Below are positions 1 to 8,625 of a stretch of 64,000 nucleotides of DNA, piece after piece. The stretch's first letter is position 1. Each line of letters opens with the position of its first letter. The notes under the pieces are model-generated. The model was not told where the DNA came from. It did no database searches and worked only from the letters and a program-made list of their open reading frames with translations. The stretch is from Shimia haliotis (lineage in GTDB: Bacteria; Pseudomonadota; Alphaproteobacteria; Rhodobacterales; Rhodobacteraceae). Both the position numbers and the translations under genes were made by a program. The stretch covers positions 186,001 through 250,000 of the forward strand of contig NZ_FOSZ01000005.1 of the NCBI RefSeq assembly GCF_900114415.1. Reading direction: 5' to 3'.

Positions 1-20
1 TCCAACGGAGAGGGACCACA

Positions 21-1220
21 ATGTCTGACACGACCCGCAAACAAGCCGAGGCCACGCTCGCCGAAGTGGAACAGGTATCCGCCGTGATCCTGCCCGAACC
101 AACCGAGGCCAACGCGATCGTCCCGCTTGCCGAAGCCGACGCACCGACCTCTGATGCGATCACCAAGCGCATGGCTGAACTGGACATGAGCGACACCAAT
201 TCGATTGTCTCCTTTGGCTCCGCCGCGCAGTCGGAATTGCAGACCATTTCTCAGGCCATGCTGCAGGACGTGCGCAACAAAGACGTCGGCCCTGCCGGTG
301 ACAGCCTGCGTGATATCGTGACCACAATTCGCGGCTTTTCGGTCTCAGAACTGGACGTGCGCCGCAAACGCACTTTCTGGGAGAAACTACTGGGTCGCGC
401 TGCCCCCTTCGCCCAGTTCTCCGCGCGCTTTGAAGAAGTGCAAGACCAGATTGATCGTGTCACCGACGACCTACTGGGTCATGAGCACAAACTTCTGAAA
501 GACATCAAATCTCTCGACGTGCTCTATGACAAGACGCTGGCGTTCTATGACGAGTTGGCCCTCTACATCGCAGCCGGTGAAGCCAAGATTGCGGAACTCG
601 ACACCACGACCATTCCCGCCAAAGAAGCCGAAGTGCAGGCCGCTGACGAAAATGATCAGGTGATGAAAGCGCAGGAATTGCGCGATCTGCGTGCCGCGCG
701 TGATGATCTGGAACGCCGCGTTCACGACCTGAAACTCACCCGTCAGGTGACCATGCAATCGCTGCCTTCGATCCGTCTGGTGCAAGAAAACGACAAGTCG
801 CTGGTGACCAAGATCAACTCGACCTTGGTCAACACCGTGCCGCTGTGGGAAACCCAACTGGCCCAAGCCGTGACCATCCAGCGTTCTGCCGAAGCGGCCG
901 CCGCGGTGCGCGATGCCAACGATCTTACCAACGAGCTGCTGACCGCCAACGCCAAGAACCTGCGTGAAACCAACAAGGTGGTGCGCGAAGAAATGGAGCG
1001 CGGCGTCTTTGACATCGAAGCCGTGAAACAGGCCAACGCCGACCTGATCGCCACCATCAACGAGTCGCTCCAGATCGCGGACGAAGGCAAGGCCAAACGG
1101 GCCGCCGCCGAAGAAGACATGAAAAAGATGGAAGCCGAACTGCGCGATACTCTGGCGTCTGCCAAAGCACGCAAAACCGGTCTGGGCGACACCGCGTCGA
1201 CCGCCGTGCCAAACGCGTGA
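21..1220 (+). CDS. TelA-family toxic anion resistance protein
   Basis: 399-aa protein of the TelA/KlaA family (toxic anion resistance, PF05816). It is a soluble, almost wholly helical protein with no signal peptide. The body is charged and coiled-coil-like from about residue 90 to 390, with the family's conserved core around residues 110-170 and the long helical repeat that follows. An AGAGGGA ribosome binding site lies just before the ATG. The stop overlaps the GTG start of the next gene by 4 bases, so the two are translationally coupled. Family members are linked to tellurite, colicin and cell-envelope stress, but the biochemical role is unknown. The neighbouring lipoprotein and SPFH genes suggest envelope maintenance rather than tellurite detoxification; that is inference. 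Confidence 0.9.
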   Translation: MSDTTRKQAEATLAEVEQVSAVILPEPTEANAIVPLAEADAPTSDAITKRMAELDMSDTNSIVSFGSAAQSELQTISQAMLQDVRNKDVGPAGDSLRDIVTTIRGFSVSELDVRRKRTFWEKLLGRAAPFAQFSARFEEVQDQIDRVTDDLLGHEHKLLKDIKSLDVLYDKTLAFYDELALYIAAGEAKIAELDTTTIPAKEAEVQAADENDQVMKAQELRDLRAARDDLERRVHDLKLTRQVTMQSLPSIRLVQENDKSLVTKINSTLVNTVPLWETQLAQAVTIQRSAEAAAAVRDANDLTNELLTANAKNLRETNKVVREEMERGVFDIEAVKQANADLIATINESLQIADEGKAKRAAAEEDMKKMEAELRDTLASAKARKTGLGDTASTAVPNA

Positions 1221-2140
1221 CGGCACGCTGTCTCATAGCAGCGACATTGTCGTTGGCGGCCCTCGCCGCCTGCGACGCCATCGACTCGGGCACGCCTCGC
1301 ACGACCGCGCCTCCGACATCTGCGCCCGCTGTGTCGGAAACCAGCCAGTCCCTGCGCAACTACTATGCGCATGTACAACAGGATTTGCAGGCGCGTGGCC
1401 TATTGCGCGTAGATGGCGGCGGCCCGGACACCCCGTTCACGCCGGACATGCTGGCACGCAACTTTGAACAGATCGCTTTCTTTGAGGAATATGCCCAAAA
1501 CGCGGGATTCAGCCGCAAGGGACAAGCCTCCGATCTGCGCCGCTGGGAACGGCCTGTGCGGATCAACATGGAGTTCGGCCCCTCGGTTACATCGGCAATG
1601 CAATCCGCAGACCGCGCCGCGCTGGACGCTCTTGTGCCGCGCCTTGCGGCCGCATCCGGTCACAAAATCTCGCAATCGTCCCGCAACGCAAACTTTCACG
1701 TGCTGGTGATGGGGCACGATGACCGCGATGCCCTTCAGGCCCGCGTCGACCAACTCTTGCCCAACACATCCGCCACCACACGCAACCTGTTCCTGAACTT
1801 GCCACGTGACCTCTATTGCTTTGTGGTCGCCTTCCCTGACGGCGAAAACCGCAACACCTACGGCAAAGCGGTCGCCCTTGTGCGCGCGGAACACCCCGAC
1901 CTTTTGCGCAAATCCTGCCTGCACGAAGAGGTCGCGCAGGGCCTTGGCCTTGCCAACGACAGCCCGTCTGCACGGCCCTCCATTTTTAACGACGACGACG
2001 AATTCGCCCTGCTGACGACGCATGACGAAATGCTGCTTTCCATGCTCTACGACCCACGCCTGAGCGCGGGCATGACCGTGGACGAAGCCCGTCCCATCAT
2101 TTACATCTTGGCCCGCGAACAGACGGGCCGCAATTATTGA
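1217..2140 (+). CDS. DUF2927 domain lipoprotein
   Basis: 307-aa predicted lipoprotein. The N-terminus is a short signal peptide ending in a lipobox, LAAC, with the modified Cys near residue 19, followed by a Pro/Thr/Ala-rich linker. The rest matches the DUF2927 family as I remember it: an R-W-x-x-P-V-R motif near residue 115 and a conserved C-L-H-E-E stretch near residue 235. The start is a GTG inside the stop of the TelA gene (GTGA overlap), which argues for an operon. The function is unknown. Cys, His and Glu in CLHEE could be a metal or catalytic site, but that is speculation. Confidence 0.85.
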   Translation: MTARCLIAATLSLAALAACDAIDSGTPRTTAPPTSAPAVSETSQSLRNYYAHVQQDLQARGLLRVDGGGPDTPFTPDMLARNFEQIAFFEEYAQNAGFSRKGQASDLRRWERPVRINMEFGPSVTSAMQSADRAALDALVPRLAAASGHKISQSSRNANFHVLVMGHDDRDALQARVDQLLPNTSATTRNLFLNLPRDLYCFVVAFPDGENRNTYGKAVALVRAEHPDLLRKSCLHEEVAQGLGLANDSPSARPSIFNDDDEFALLTTHDEMLLSMLYDPRLSAGMTVDEARPIIYILAREQTGRNY

Positions 2141-2164
2141 TCCCACCTCCAAAGGAGCCAAAAA

Positions 2165-3310
2165 ATGGGTATCTTCGACTTCCTCACCGGTGAATTCATC
2201 GACGTCATCCATTGGGTAGACGACACCCGCGACACGCTGGTCTGGCGGTTTGAACGCGAAGGCCATGAGATCAAATACGGCGCCAAGCTCACGGTGCGCG
2301 AAGGGCAAGCTGCCGTGTTCGTGCACGAAGGCCAACTGGCTGACGTTTTCACCCCCGGTCTCTACATGCTTGAGACCAACAACATGCCGATCATGACGAC
2401 GTTGCAGCACTGGGATCACGGCTTCAAGAGCCCGTTCAAGTCCGAAATCTACTACGTCAACACCACGCGCTTTGCCGATCTGAAGTGGGGCACCAAAAAC
2501 CCGATCATGGCCCGCGATCCGGAGTTTGGCCCCGTGCGACTGCGGGCTTATGGCACCTACGCCATCCGCGTAGTTGATCCGGCGCGTTTCCTGACCGAGA
2601 TCGTCGGCACCGACGGCGAATTCACCATGGACGAGATCAGCTTCCAGATCCGCAACATCATCGTGCAAGAATTCTCCCGCGTGATCGCAGGCTCCGGTAT
2701 TCCGGTTTTGGATATGGCGGCGAACACCGCCGATCTGGGCAAGCTGGTGGCGGCCGAAATCTCCGGCACCATTGCGGAATACGGCCTCGCCATCCCCGAG
2801 CTTTACATCGAAAATATCTCCCTGCCGCCAGCCGTGGAGGAAGCGATGGACAAGCGCACCTCAATGGGCATCGTCGGTGATCTGGGCAAATACACGCAGT
2901 TCTCCGCAGCCGAGGCCATGACCGCCGCCGCGCAAACACCGAACTCCGGCATGGGTGCGGGTCTCGGCATGGGTATGGGCATGGCAATGGCACAGCAAAT
3001 GGCCAACCAGACCGCGCAGGCACAGCCTGGCCCTTGGGGTGCGGCCCCCGCCGCCGCGCCCGCGCCGCAAGCCGCACATGCTGCGCCGCCGCCCCCACCG
3101 CCCGTGGAACACGTCTGGCACGTGGCGGAAAATGGCGCCACCAAAGGCCCGTTCTCCAAAGCCGCCCTTGGCCGGATGGCAGCGGCCGGTGAACTGACGC
3201 GCGAAACCCACGTTTGGACTGCGGGTCAGGACGGCTGGAAACACGCGGAAGACGTGGCGGAGTTGGCGCAACTCTTCACCATCCTGCCGCCGCCGCCGCC
3301 TGGTGCCTAA
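2165..3310 (+). CDS. SPFH-domain protein with C-terminal GYF_2 domain (YdjI/virion-core-like)
   Basis: 381 aa. Residues about 20-260 form an SPFH/band-7-like domain of the kind annotated as virion core protein or YdjI. The stretch 265-315 is low-complexity Met/Gly/Ala/Gln/Pro with many G-M-G-M and P-P-P-P runs. Residues about 318-375 form a GYF_2 (DUF4339) domain, recognisable by W-x-V-A-E-N-G, K-G-P-F-S and W-T-A-G-Q-D-G-W. There is no signal peptide or clear membrane span. A strong AAAGGAG ribosome binding site precedes the ATG, 24 bases after the DUF2927 stop. SPFH proteins usually scaffold membrane microdomains and GYF domains bind proline-rich partners, so a scaffolding role with the adjacent gene products is plausible but not shown. 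Confidence 0.88.
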   Translation: MGIFDFLTGEFIDVIHWVDDTRDTLVWRFEREGHEIKYGAKLTVREGQAAVFVHEGQLADVFTPGLYMLETNNMPIMTTLQHWDHGFKSPFKSEIYYVNTTRFADLKWGTKNPIMARDPEFGPVRLRAYGTYAIRVVDPARFLTEIVGTDGEFTMDEISFQIRNIIVQEFSRVIAGSGIPVLDMAANTADLGKLVAAEISGTIAEYGLAIPELYIENISLPPAVEEAMDKRTSMGIVGDLGKYTQFSAAEAMTAAAQTPNSGMGAGLGMGMGMAMAQQMANQTAQAQPGPWGAAPAAAPAPQAAHAAPPPPPPVEHVWHVAENGATKGPFSKAALGRMAAAGELTRETHVWTAGQDGWKHAEDVAELAQLFTILPPPPPGA

Positions 3311-3400
3311 GCACATCGCCCGGCGGCACCGCCGAGCCACGCGGCCTCTCGGATTGGCCCGTACCACGTTGATTTCCGCAAACCGCGAAAGCTGTTTTCC

Positions 3401-4507
3401 ATGACCGACATGCCGCCACCTGCACCCAAGGAAACCACTCGTTTTCCCTGCCCCAACTGCGGCGCGGATTACCGCTTTGCCCCGCAACAGGGCAAACTGG
3501 TGTGTGACCACTGCGGCAATGAAGAAGCCACCGAACAGGGCGATCGCGCCACCGCCATTGCAGAGCTCGATTTCAAGGCCGCATTGGCGGAACAGCTGCC
3601 CACCGCCGAAATGGTCGAAACCCGTGCATCCACCTGCCCGAATTGCGCGGCTCATGTGGTGTTTGAGGGCGACACACACGCCACCGAATGCCCGTTCTGC
3701 GCCACTCCGGTAGTGGTCGACACCGGCACCCACCGTCAAATCAAGCCCCGAGCGGTGCTGCCGTTCCAATTGGACGAACGCGTCGCGCATGACGCGATGA
3801 ATTCCTGGCTTGGCAAACTTTGGTTCGCGCCGAACGGCCTTGCCAATTATGCGCGAAAAGGCCGCAAAATGAACGGCGTCTATGTGCCCTACTGGACCTA
3901 TGATGCAGACACAAAATCGCGCTACACCGGCGAGCGTGGCACGGTTTACTACGTGACTGAAACCGTCATGCGGGACGGGAAACCCGAACAGAGGCAGGTA
4001 CAGAAAATCCGTTGGCGGCCCGCATCAGGCCGCGTGGCGCGCTGGTTTGACGACATTCTGGTTCTGGCCTCCCGCGCTCTGCCCAAACGTTACACGGACG
4101 CCCTGCAACCTTGGGACCTGTCCAATCTGGAACCCTATACACCCGAATTTCTCGCCGGCTTTCAAGCCGAAGGCTATTCGGTGGAATTGCAGGATGGCTA
4201 CGACGAAGCCCGCGCGCATATGGACGCTGTGATCCGCCGCGACGTGGCCTTTGACATCGGCGGCGACCGCCAGCGCATCCACAGCATTTCCACCGCCGTC
4301 AGCGATGTGACCTTCAAGCACATCCTGTTGCCCGTCTGGATGGCTGCCTACAAATACCGCGGCAAGACGTATCGCTTTGTCGTGAACGGCCAAACCGGAC
4401 GCGTTCAAGGCGAACGGCCCTATTCTGCAATCAAAATAGCGATTGCCGTTGTGTTGGGCCTGCTTGTGGCTGGCGGGATTGGCTATATCATCGCCCAAAA
4501 CCAGTAA
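3401..4507 (+). CDS. Membrane-anchored double zinc-ribbon protein
   Basis: 368-aa protein with two four-cysteine zinc ribbons at the N-terminus (C-P-N-C ... C-D-H-C at about residues 13-35, then C-P-N-C ... C-P-F-C at about 79-102). A middle domain rich in Trp and Tyr follows, and there is one C-terminal transmembrane helix (about 346-364) with only a few residues after it. Homologues are often mislabelled as primosomal protein N' or TFIIB-type zinc ribbon proteins. The tail-anchor topology puts the ribbons in the cytoplasm. It follows the SPFH gene by 90 bases in the same direction, so it probably belongs to the same module. The substrate or partner is unknown. Confidence 0.82.
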   Translation: MTDMPPPAPKETTRFPCPNCGADYRFAPQQGKLVCDHCGNEEATEQGDRATAIAELDFKAALAEQLPTAEMVETRASTCPNCAAHVVFEGDTHATECPFCATPVVVDTGTHRQIKPRAVLPFQLDERVAHDAMNSWLGKLWFAPNGLANYARKGRKMNGVYVPYWTYDADTKSRYTGERGTVYYVTETVMRDGKPEQRQVQKIRWRPASGRVARWFDDILVLASRALPKRYTDALQPWDLSNLEPYTPEFLAGFQAEGYSVELQDGYDEARAHMDAVIRRDVAFDIGGDRQRIHSISTAVSDVTFKHILLPVWMAAYKYRGKTYRFVVNGQTGRVQGERPYSAIKIAIAVVLGLLVAGGIGYIIAQNQ

Positions 4508-4526
4508 TCGACTTGGGACATTGAAA

Positions 4527-5198
4527 ATGACTCATCACGCCGCTTTGCAAGAGCTGCTCGGCAGCCGTTTTTCCTGCCGCGCATTCCGCGCCGATCCGGT
4601 GCCGCATGAGGTCATTTCACAGATCCTTCTGGACGCGGGCCGCGCGCCGTCTTGGTGCAATGCCCAGCCTTGGAAAGTGATCCTCACCTCTGGCGCCGAA
4701 ACCGACGCCTTTCGCGATGTCATGGCCGCGGCCTATGACAGTGGCAAACCGGCACCGGATTATCCGTTTCCGGCGACCTACTCTGGCGCACACCTGCAAC
4801 GCCGCCGCACCTGCGGCATGCAACTTTATGAGGCCGTCGGCATCGGACGCGGAGACCGGACCGCACGCGCGGCACAGATGCGGGAAAACTACACCTTCTT
4901 TGGCGCGCCTCACGTCGCCGTGGTCACTTGTCCGAACGAACTCGGCCCCTACGGCGTGCTGGATTGCGGCGGCTTCATCACCGCGTTTTGCCTGTCAGCA
5001 CAGGCACAGGGCATCGGCACTGTGCCGCAGGCGGCGCTGTCGCTCTTTTCCGACGCCATCCGCGACCACTTTGACATACCCGAAGACCGTAAGGTTCTCG
5101 CCGCCATCTCTTTTGGGTATGGCAAGGAAGACGCCCCGATCAACAGGTTCCGCACTGACCGCGCAGAGCTTGACGAGTTTGTGGAGTGGAAGAGCTAG
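4527..5198 (+). CDS. Nitroreductase family protein
   Basis: 223-aa FMN-dependent nitroreductase-fold protein. It has the family's N-terminal R-x-S-C-R-x-F-x-x-D-P-V region and A-P-S-W-C-N-A-Q-P-W-K near residues 38-48, which lines the FMN site. A C-terminal G-Y-G-K-E-D-A-P-x-N motif is also typical. I chose the ATG 19 bases after the zinc-ribbon stop; the open frame extends upstream only by overlapping that gene. The likely role is NAD(P)H-dependent reduction of nitro or quinone compounds in the cytoplasm, but the true substrate cannot be read from sequence. It converges with the minus-strand DUF2235 gene 5 bases away with no visible terminator between them. Confidence 0.9.
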   Translation: MTHHAALQELLGSRFSCRAFRADPVPHEVISQILLDAGRAPSWCNAQPWKVILTSGAETDAFRDVMAAAYDSGKPAPDYPFPATYSGAHLQRRRTCGMQLYEAVGIGRGDRTARAAQMRENYTFFGAPHVAVVTCPNELGPYGVLDCGGFITAFCLSAQAQGIGTVPQAALSLFSDAIRDHFDIPEDRKVLAAISFGYGKEDAPINRFRTDRAELDEFVEWKS

Positions 5199-5203
5199 GC
5201 GCC

Positions 5204-6274
5204 TCACCGCAATCCGCCAACAACCCGCGCTTTGACGTCGCCCGCTTCAACAAAGGGCCGCGCGCTTTCGTGCACGGCCTCGCTGCGATCCTTTCCGGCG
5301 ATCCGGCGGCGGCGAAGCCAGAAAAACTTGCCCCATCGTCGCCATGTGCCCAGCATCGGCACATTGACGTCACAAGCAAACCGCCCGCGCCATCCCTCCG
5401 GCAAATTCACCCCGCAGGCTTCAAGCCGCTCCAACATCCAAACCAGAGAGATATTGCCCAACGGCCGTGCCGCACCAAACCCGTGCAACTGCCCACCCAC
5501 GTCGCCATGCGCCCCCCGAAACCAGACCTGCTCCATGCGCCCGTCCCACATGTCCGGACACTCCCACATCTCCGGCATGAACACCGAGCGGGTCTCATCA
5601 AGCGCCAAAGCTTGAAAGCCGTGCCGCACCACCGGACTCAGGTGGTGATTGTGAAAGGCATGCCGCTTTTCTGTCAGACGCCACAACAGCGGCAACCGCG
5701 CGCCCAACGCTTTGACTGTGTCCCATACACCGACCATCTCGACGTCGATGCATTCGTGACAATGCGCGTCGCCAAAGGCTCGCGCCGCAGCACTGTCCGG
5801 TGTCAACTCATAGTGCCGATAGGCCGTGCGGATGTTGCGCTCTGTCGCGCATTCCGCCCGCAAAAGCCCGACCCGATCAATCACACCGGCAAGCGAACGC
5901 ACCGCAAAAGCCCCGCGTGAATACCCCATCAGGACAATCCGGTCGCCCTCGCGATAGCGACTGGCGAGATAGCCATAGGCCCGCCGGATTTGCCGGTTGA
6001 TGCCGCGCCCCATCAGCACATCCAGAGTCTGCCGCCAGCCAGGCCATTGCACCCCCGCCTCGTAATAAAGCGAGATGTCCGGCCCTGCCTCCTGCAACAA
6101 ACGATAGGTCAGGCCCGCATTGGTTTCTTCACCTGCCCGCAAGCTCGACAATGTGCCGTCCAGAATGATCACATGGGTCAAAGGCCCGCGCCGAACCGCC
6201 ACCTTTGAATGGTCCGCACCGGATCCCCCGCGCAACCATCCCCAAAATTTGTCACTCAGCGTTCGAAGCGGCAT
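5204..6274 (-). CDS. DUF2235 alpha/beta-hydrolase-like protein
   Basis: 356-aa DUF2235 protein (an alpha/beta-hydrolase-type family that includes T6SS lipase effectors and many uncharacterised housekeeping members). Visible motifs are I-I-L-D-G-T near residue 37, Y-Y-E-A-G-V-Q-W near 70 and the nucleophile elbow G-Y-S-R-G-A near 118, where the Ser would be catalytic. The start was set at the ATG whose frame begins M-P-L-R-T-L-S-D-K, which overlaps the upstream molybdoenzyme stop by 23 bases; a longer frame runs further into that gene and is less likely. No secretion signal or T6SS gene is nearby, so an effector role is not supported. Confidence 0.85.
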   Translation of the reverse strand: MPLRTLSDKFWGWLRGGSGADHSKVAVRRGPLTHVIILDGTLSSLRAGEETNAGLTYRLLQEAGPDISLYYEAGVQWPGWRQTLDVLMGRGINRQIRRAYGYLASRYREGDRIVLMGYSRGAFAVRSLAGVIDRVGLLRAECATERNIRTAYRHYELTPDSAAARAFGDAHCHECIDVEMVGVWDTVKALGARLPLLWRLTEKRHAFHNHHLSPVVRHGFQALALDETRSVFMPEMWECPDMWDGRMEQVWFRGAHGDVGGQLHGFGAARPLGNISLVWMLERLEACGVNLPEGWRGRFACDVNVPMLGTWRRWGKFFWLRRRRIAGKDRSEAVHESARPFVEAGDVKARVVGGLR

Positions 6275-8552
6275 CCTGCAACATTTCCCAAACACGCAAA
6301 GGTGTGAACGGCATGTCCGCCTGACGCACACCCCGCGCCCAAAGGGCATCCTGCACTGCATTGGCCACAGCCGCCATCGCCCCCACGGTGCCGGCCTCGC
6401 CGCAGCCCTTCATGCCCATGATATTGGCGGTCGACGGCACAGCTTCGGTGGTAAATCCGATCATCGGCATATCGCTGGCCCGTGGCATCGCATAATCCAT
6501 AAAGGTCGCGGTCAAAAGTTGGCCGTCTTCATCAAAGACCACATGCTCCATCAAGGCCTGCCCCGCGCCCTGCGCGACGCCGCCATGGACTTGCCCTTCG
6601 GCCAGCATCGGGTTGATCAGATTACCAAAATCATCGACCACGTTATAGCGGCCCATAGTCACCTGTCCGGTTTCGGGGTCAATTTCCACCTCGGCGAAAT
6701 GCGCCCCATTGGGGAAGCTGCGCGCCGGAAGGGTCGTGCGCTCCTCATGGCTCAGCAAATCCTCACGCCCGTCAGCCCGCGCCATGTCTGCCGCCTCAAG
6801 GAACGTCGGATGCAGGTTCGAGCCGTCAGCGCGGAACTGTTCATCGTCAAACCGCACGTCGGCCTCGTCCACGCCCATCTTCTCCGCCAAATAGGGCGTG
6901 AAGGCTTTGATCATGGTTTGCACCGTTGCCAGTGTTGCGGTGTTCTGCACTGTAACCGAACGCGACCCGCCGGTGCCCCCGCCCTGTTTGATGCGGTCAC
7001 TGTCGCCCTGCACAACCTCGATCATTTCCACCGGAATACCGGTCTGATCGCTCAGGAATTGGGCATAAACGGTCTCGTGCCCCTGCCCGTTGGATTGCGT
7101 TCCGACATAGATCGACACAGTGCCGTCTTCGTTGAACTCGACCTTGGCGCTCTCGCTCGGATCGCCCAGAATGCTCTCGATGTAGTAGCAAAGCCCAACG
7201 CCGCGCAGTTTGCCCGCGGCCTCGGAATTTGCCTTACGGGCACCATATCCGGGCAGGTCCGCGAACTCTTCCGCACGATCAAGAACCCGCACGAAATCAC
7301 CCACATCATAGGTCTCGTCCGTGGTTGTCTTATAGGGAAACGCCTCTTTCGGAATGAAGTTGCGCCGCCGCAGCTCGGAACCAGACACGCCCAACTCGCG
7401 TGCTGCGCGATCCATCAGCCGCTCCAGCGCATAAATCGCCTCAGGCCGTCCCGCCCCTCGATAGGCATCCACCGGCGTCGAGTTGGTATAAACCCCGTCC
7501 ACCTGCAACCAGGTGGTCTGCACGTCATAAACGCCCATCAAAACGCGGCTGAAAAGCTGCGTCTGAATGGCCTGCGCGAACTGCGAGTTATAGGCCCCCA
7601 TATTGGCGACGCTGAGAACGCGATACGCCGTCGCCTTGAGGGTCTCGTCAAACGCCATCTCTACGGTCGAAGTCAGGTCGCGCCCCGCGTTGTCCGACAA
7701 CATCGATTCTGTGCGGTCCGCGATCCAGCGCACTGGTTTGCCGGCAACCTTGGCAGCATGGGCAATCACGCCCGGTTCGTTGTACATCATGGCCTTCATG
7801 CCAAAACCGCCGCCGGTGTCCGGATTGGTGATCCGCACCAATTCCGCATCAATGCCCAGCATCCGTGAAATCTGGGCTTTCGGCCCCCAGACGCCCTGAC
7901 CATTGATCGCCACATGCACACGGCCATCTTCGCCCCATTCTGCAAAGGCCCCGCGCGGCTCCATGGCGTTCACAATCACACGGTTGTCTCCAACCTCAAG
8001 GCTGACCACATGCGCTGCCGCCTCAAAGGCCGCCGCAGTCGCCGCCTCATCGCCCATGCCCCAGTCAAACGCGAGGTTCTCCGGGGCCTCCTCGTGCAGC
8101 TGCTCGCCGCCGCGAGACAGAGCCACATGCGCGTCCAGATCGTCATAGTCAAACATGATCATCTCGGCCGCATCGCGCGCCTGATCCATCGTTTCCGCGA
8201 CAATCACAGCAATCGGCTCTCCGACATAGCGCACACGGTCCGTCGCCAGCAAAGGCCGCACCGGCCCCGCGCCCTTTGTGCCATCGCGGTTTTCAACCTG
8301 CGTGCCTTCAAGCGTCGCATCCATGCCAGCCGCCAGCAGATCTTCCTGTGTCAGCACAACCGCCACGCCGTCCGACTCACGCGCATCCGCCACATCCAGC
8401 TCGGTGATCACAGCATGGGCCACCGGTGAACGCAGGAAATAGGCAAACAGCGCACCGTCCGGCGTAATGTCATCGACGTACTGCCCCTGACCGGTCAGAA
8501 ACCGCGTGTCTTCAAACCGTTTGACCGGCTGGCTTTTTCCGAATTTTTCCAT
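6252..8552 (-). CDS. Orphan CoxL-like (form II) molybdopterin-binding subunit
   Basis: 766-aa large subunit of the xanthine oxidase/CO dehydrogenase family, which binds the molybdopterin-cytosine dinucleotide cofactor. The active-site loop reads A-Y-R-G-A-G-R at residues 363-369. This is the form II (BMS/putative CODH) signature, not the A-Y-x-C-S-F-R loop of genuine aerobic CO dehydrogenase. G-G-G-F-G-M-K (248-253) and a C-terminal G-C-G-E-A-G-T with the catalytic Glu are also present. The usual partners, a 2Fe-2S small subunit and an FAD medium subunit, are absent from either side, so the enzyme must borrow them or the locus is split. The substrate is unknown; form II enzymes probably oxidise heterocycles or aldehydes rather than CO. 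Confidence 0.93.
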   Translation of the reverse strand: MEKFGKSQPVKRFEDTRFLTGQGQYVDDITPDGALFAYFLRSPVAHAVITELDVADARESDGVAVVLTQEDLLAAGMDATLEGTQVENRDGTKGAGPVRPLLATDRVRYVGEPIAVIVAETMDQARDAAEMIMFDYDDLDAHVALSRGGEQLHEEAPENLAFDWGMGDEAATAAAFEAAAHVVSLEVGDNRVIVNAMEPRGAFAEWGEDGRVHVAINGQGVWGPKAQISRMLGIDAELVRITNPDTGGGFGMKAMMYNEPGVIAHAAKVAGKPVRWIADRTESMLSDNAGRDLTSTVEMAFDETLKATAYRVLSVANMGAYNSQFAQAIQTQLFSRVLMGVYDVQTTWLQVDGVYTNSTPVDAYRGAGRPEAIYALERLMDRAARELGVSGSELRRRNFIPKEAFPYKTTTDETYDVGDFVRVLDRAEEFADLPGYGARKANSEAAGKLRGVGLCYYIESILGDPSESAKVEFNEDGTVSIYVGTQSNGQGHETVYAQFLSDQTGIPVEMIEVVQGDSDRIKQGGGTGGSRSVTVQNTATLATVQTMIKAFTPYLAEKMGVDEADVRFDDEQFRADGSNLHPTFLEAADMARADGREDLLSHEERTTLPARSFPNGAHFAEVEIDPETGQVTMGRYNVVDDFGNLINPMLAEGQVHGGVAQGAGQALMEHVVFDEDGQLLTATFMDYAMPRASDMPMIGFTTEAVPSTANIMGMKGCGEAGTVGAMAAVANAVQDALWARGVRQADMPFTPLRVWEMLQDAASNAE

Positions 8553-8625
8553 GGCTGGCTCTCCCCGCGCGCTTAACGTCAGGGACAGTAGCGTTCATGC
8601 AAGCCGTGTCCAGAGGTCTTGCGCT

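Noticed and set aside
5204-6274. T6SS lipase effector
   Set aside because: DUF2235 occurs in such effectors, but there is no VgrG, PAAR, immunity or T6SS gene anywhere in the window.
6120-7868. Long open frame on the plus strand opposite the coxL homologue
   Set aside because: It mirrors a clear molybdoenzyme gene in GC-rich DNA, has no ribosome site and a His/Arg/Pro-rich product typical of antisense frames.
6252-8552. Aerobic carbon monoxide dehydrogenase
   Set aside because: The active-site loop is AYRGAGR, not the CSFR loop of true CO dehydrogenase, and the partner subunits are missing.
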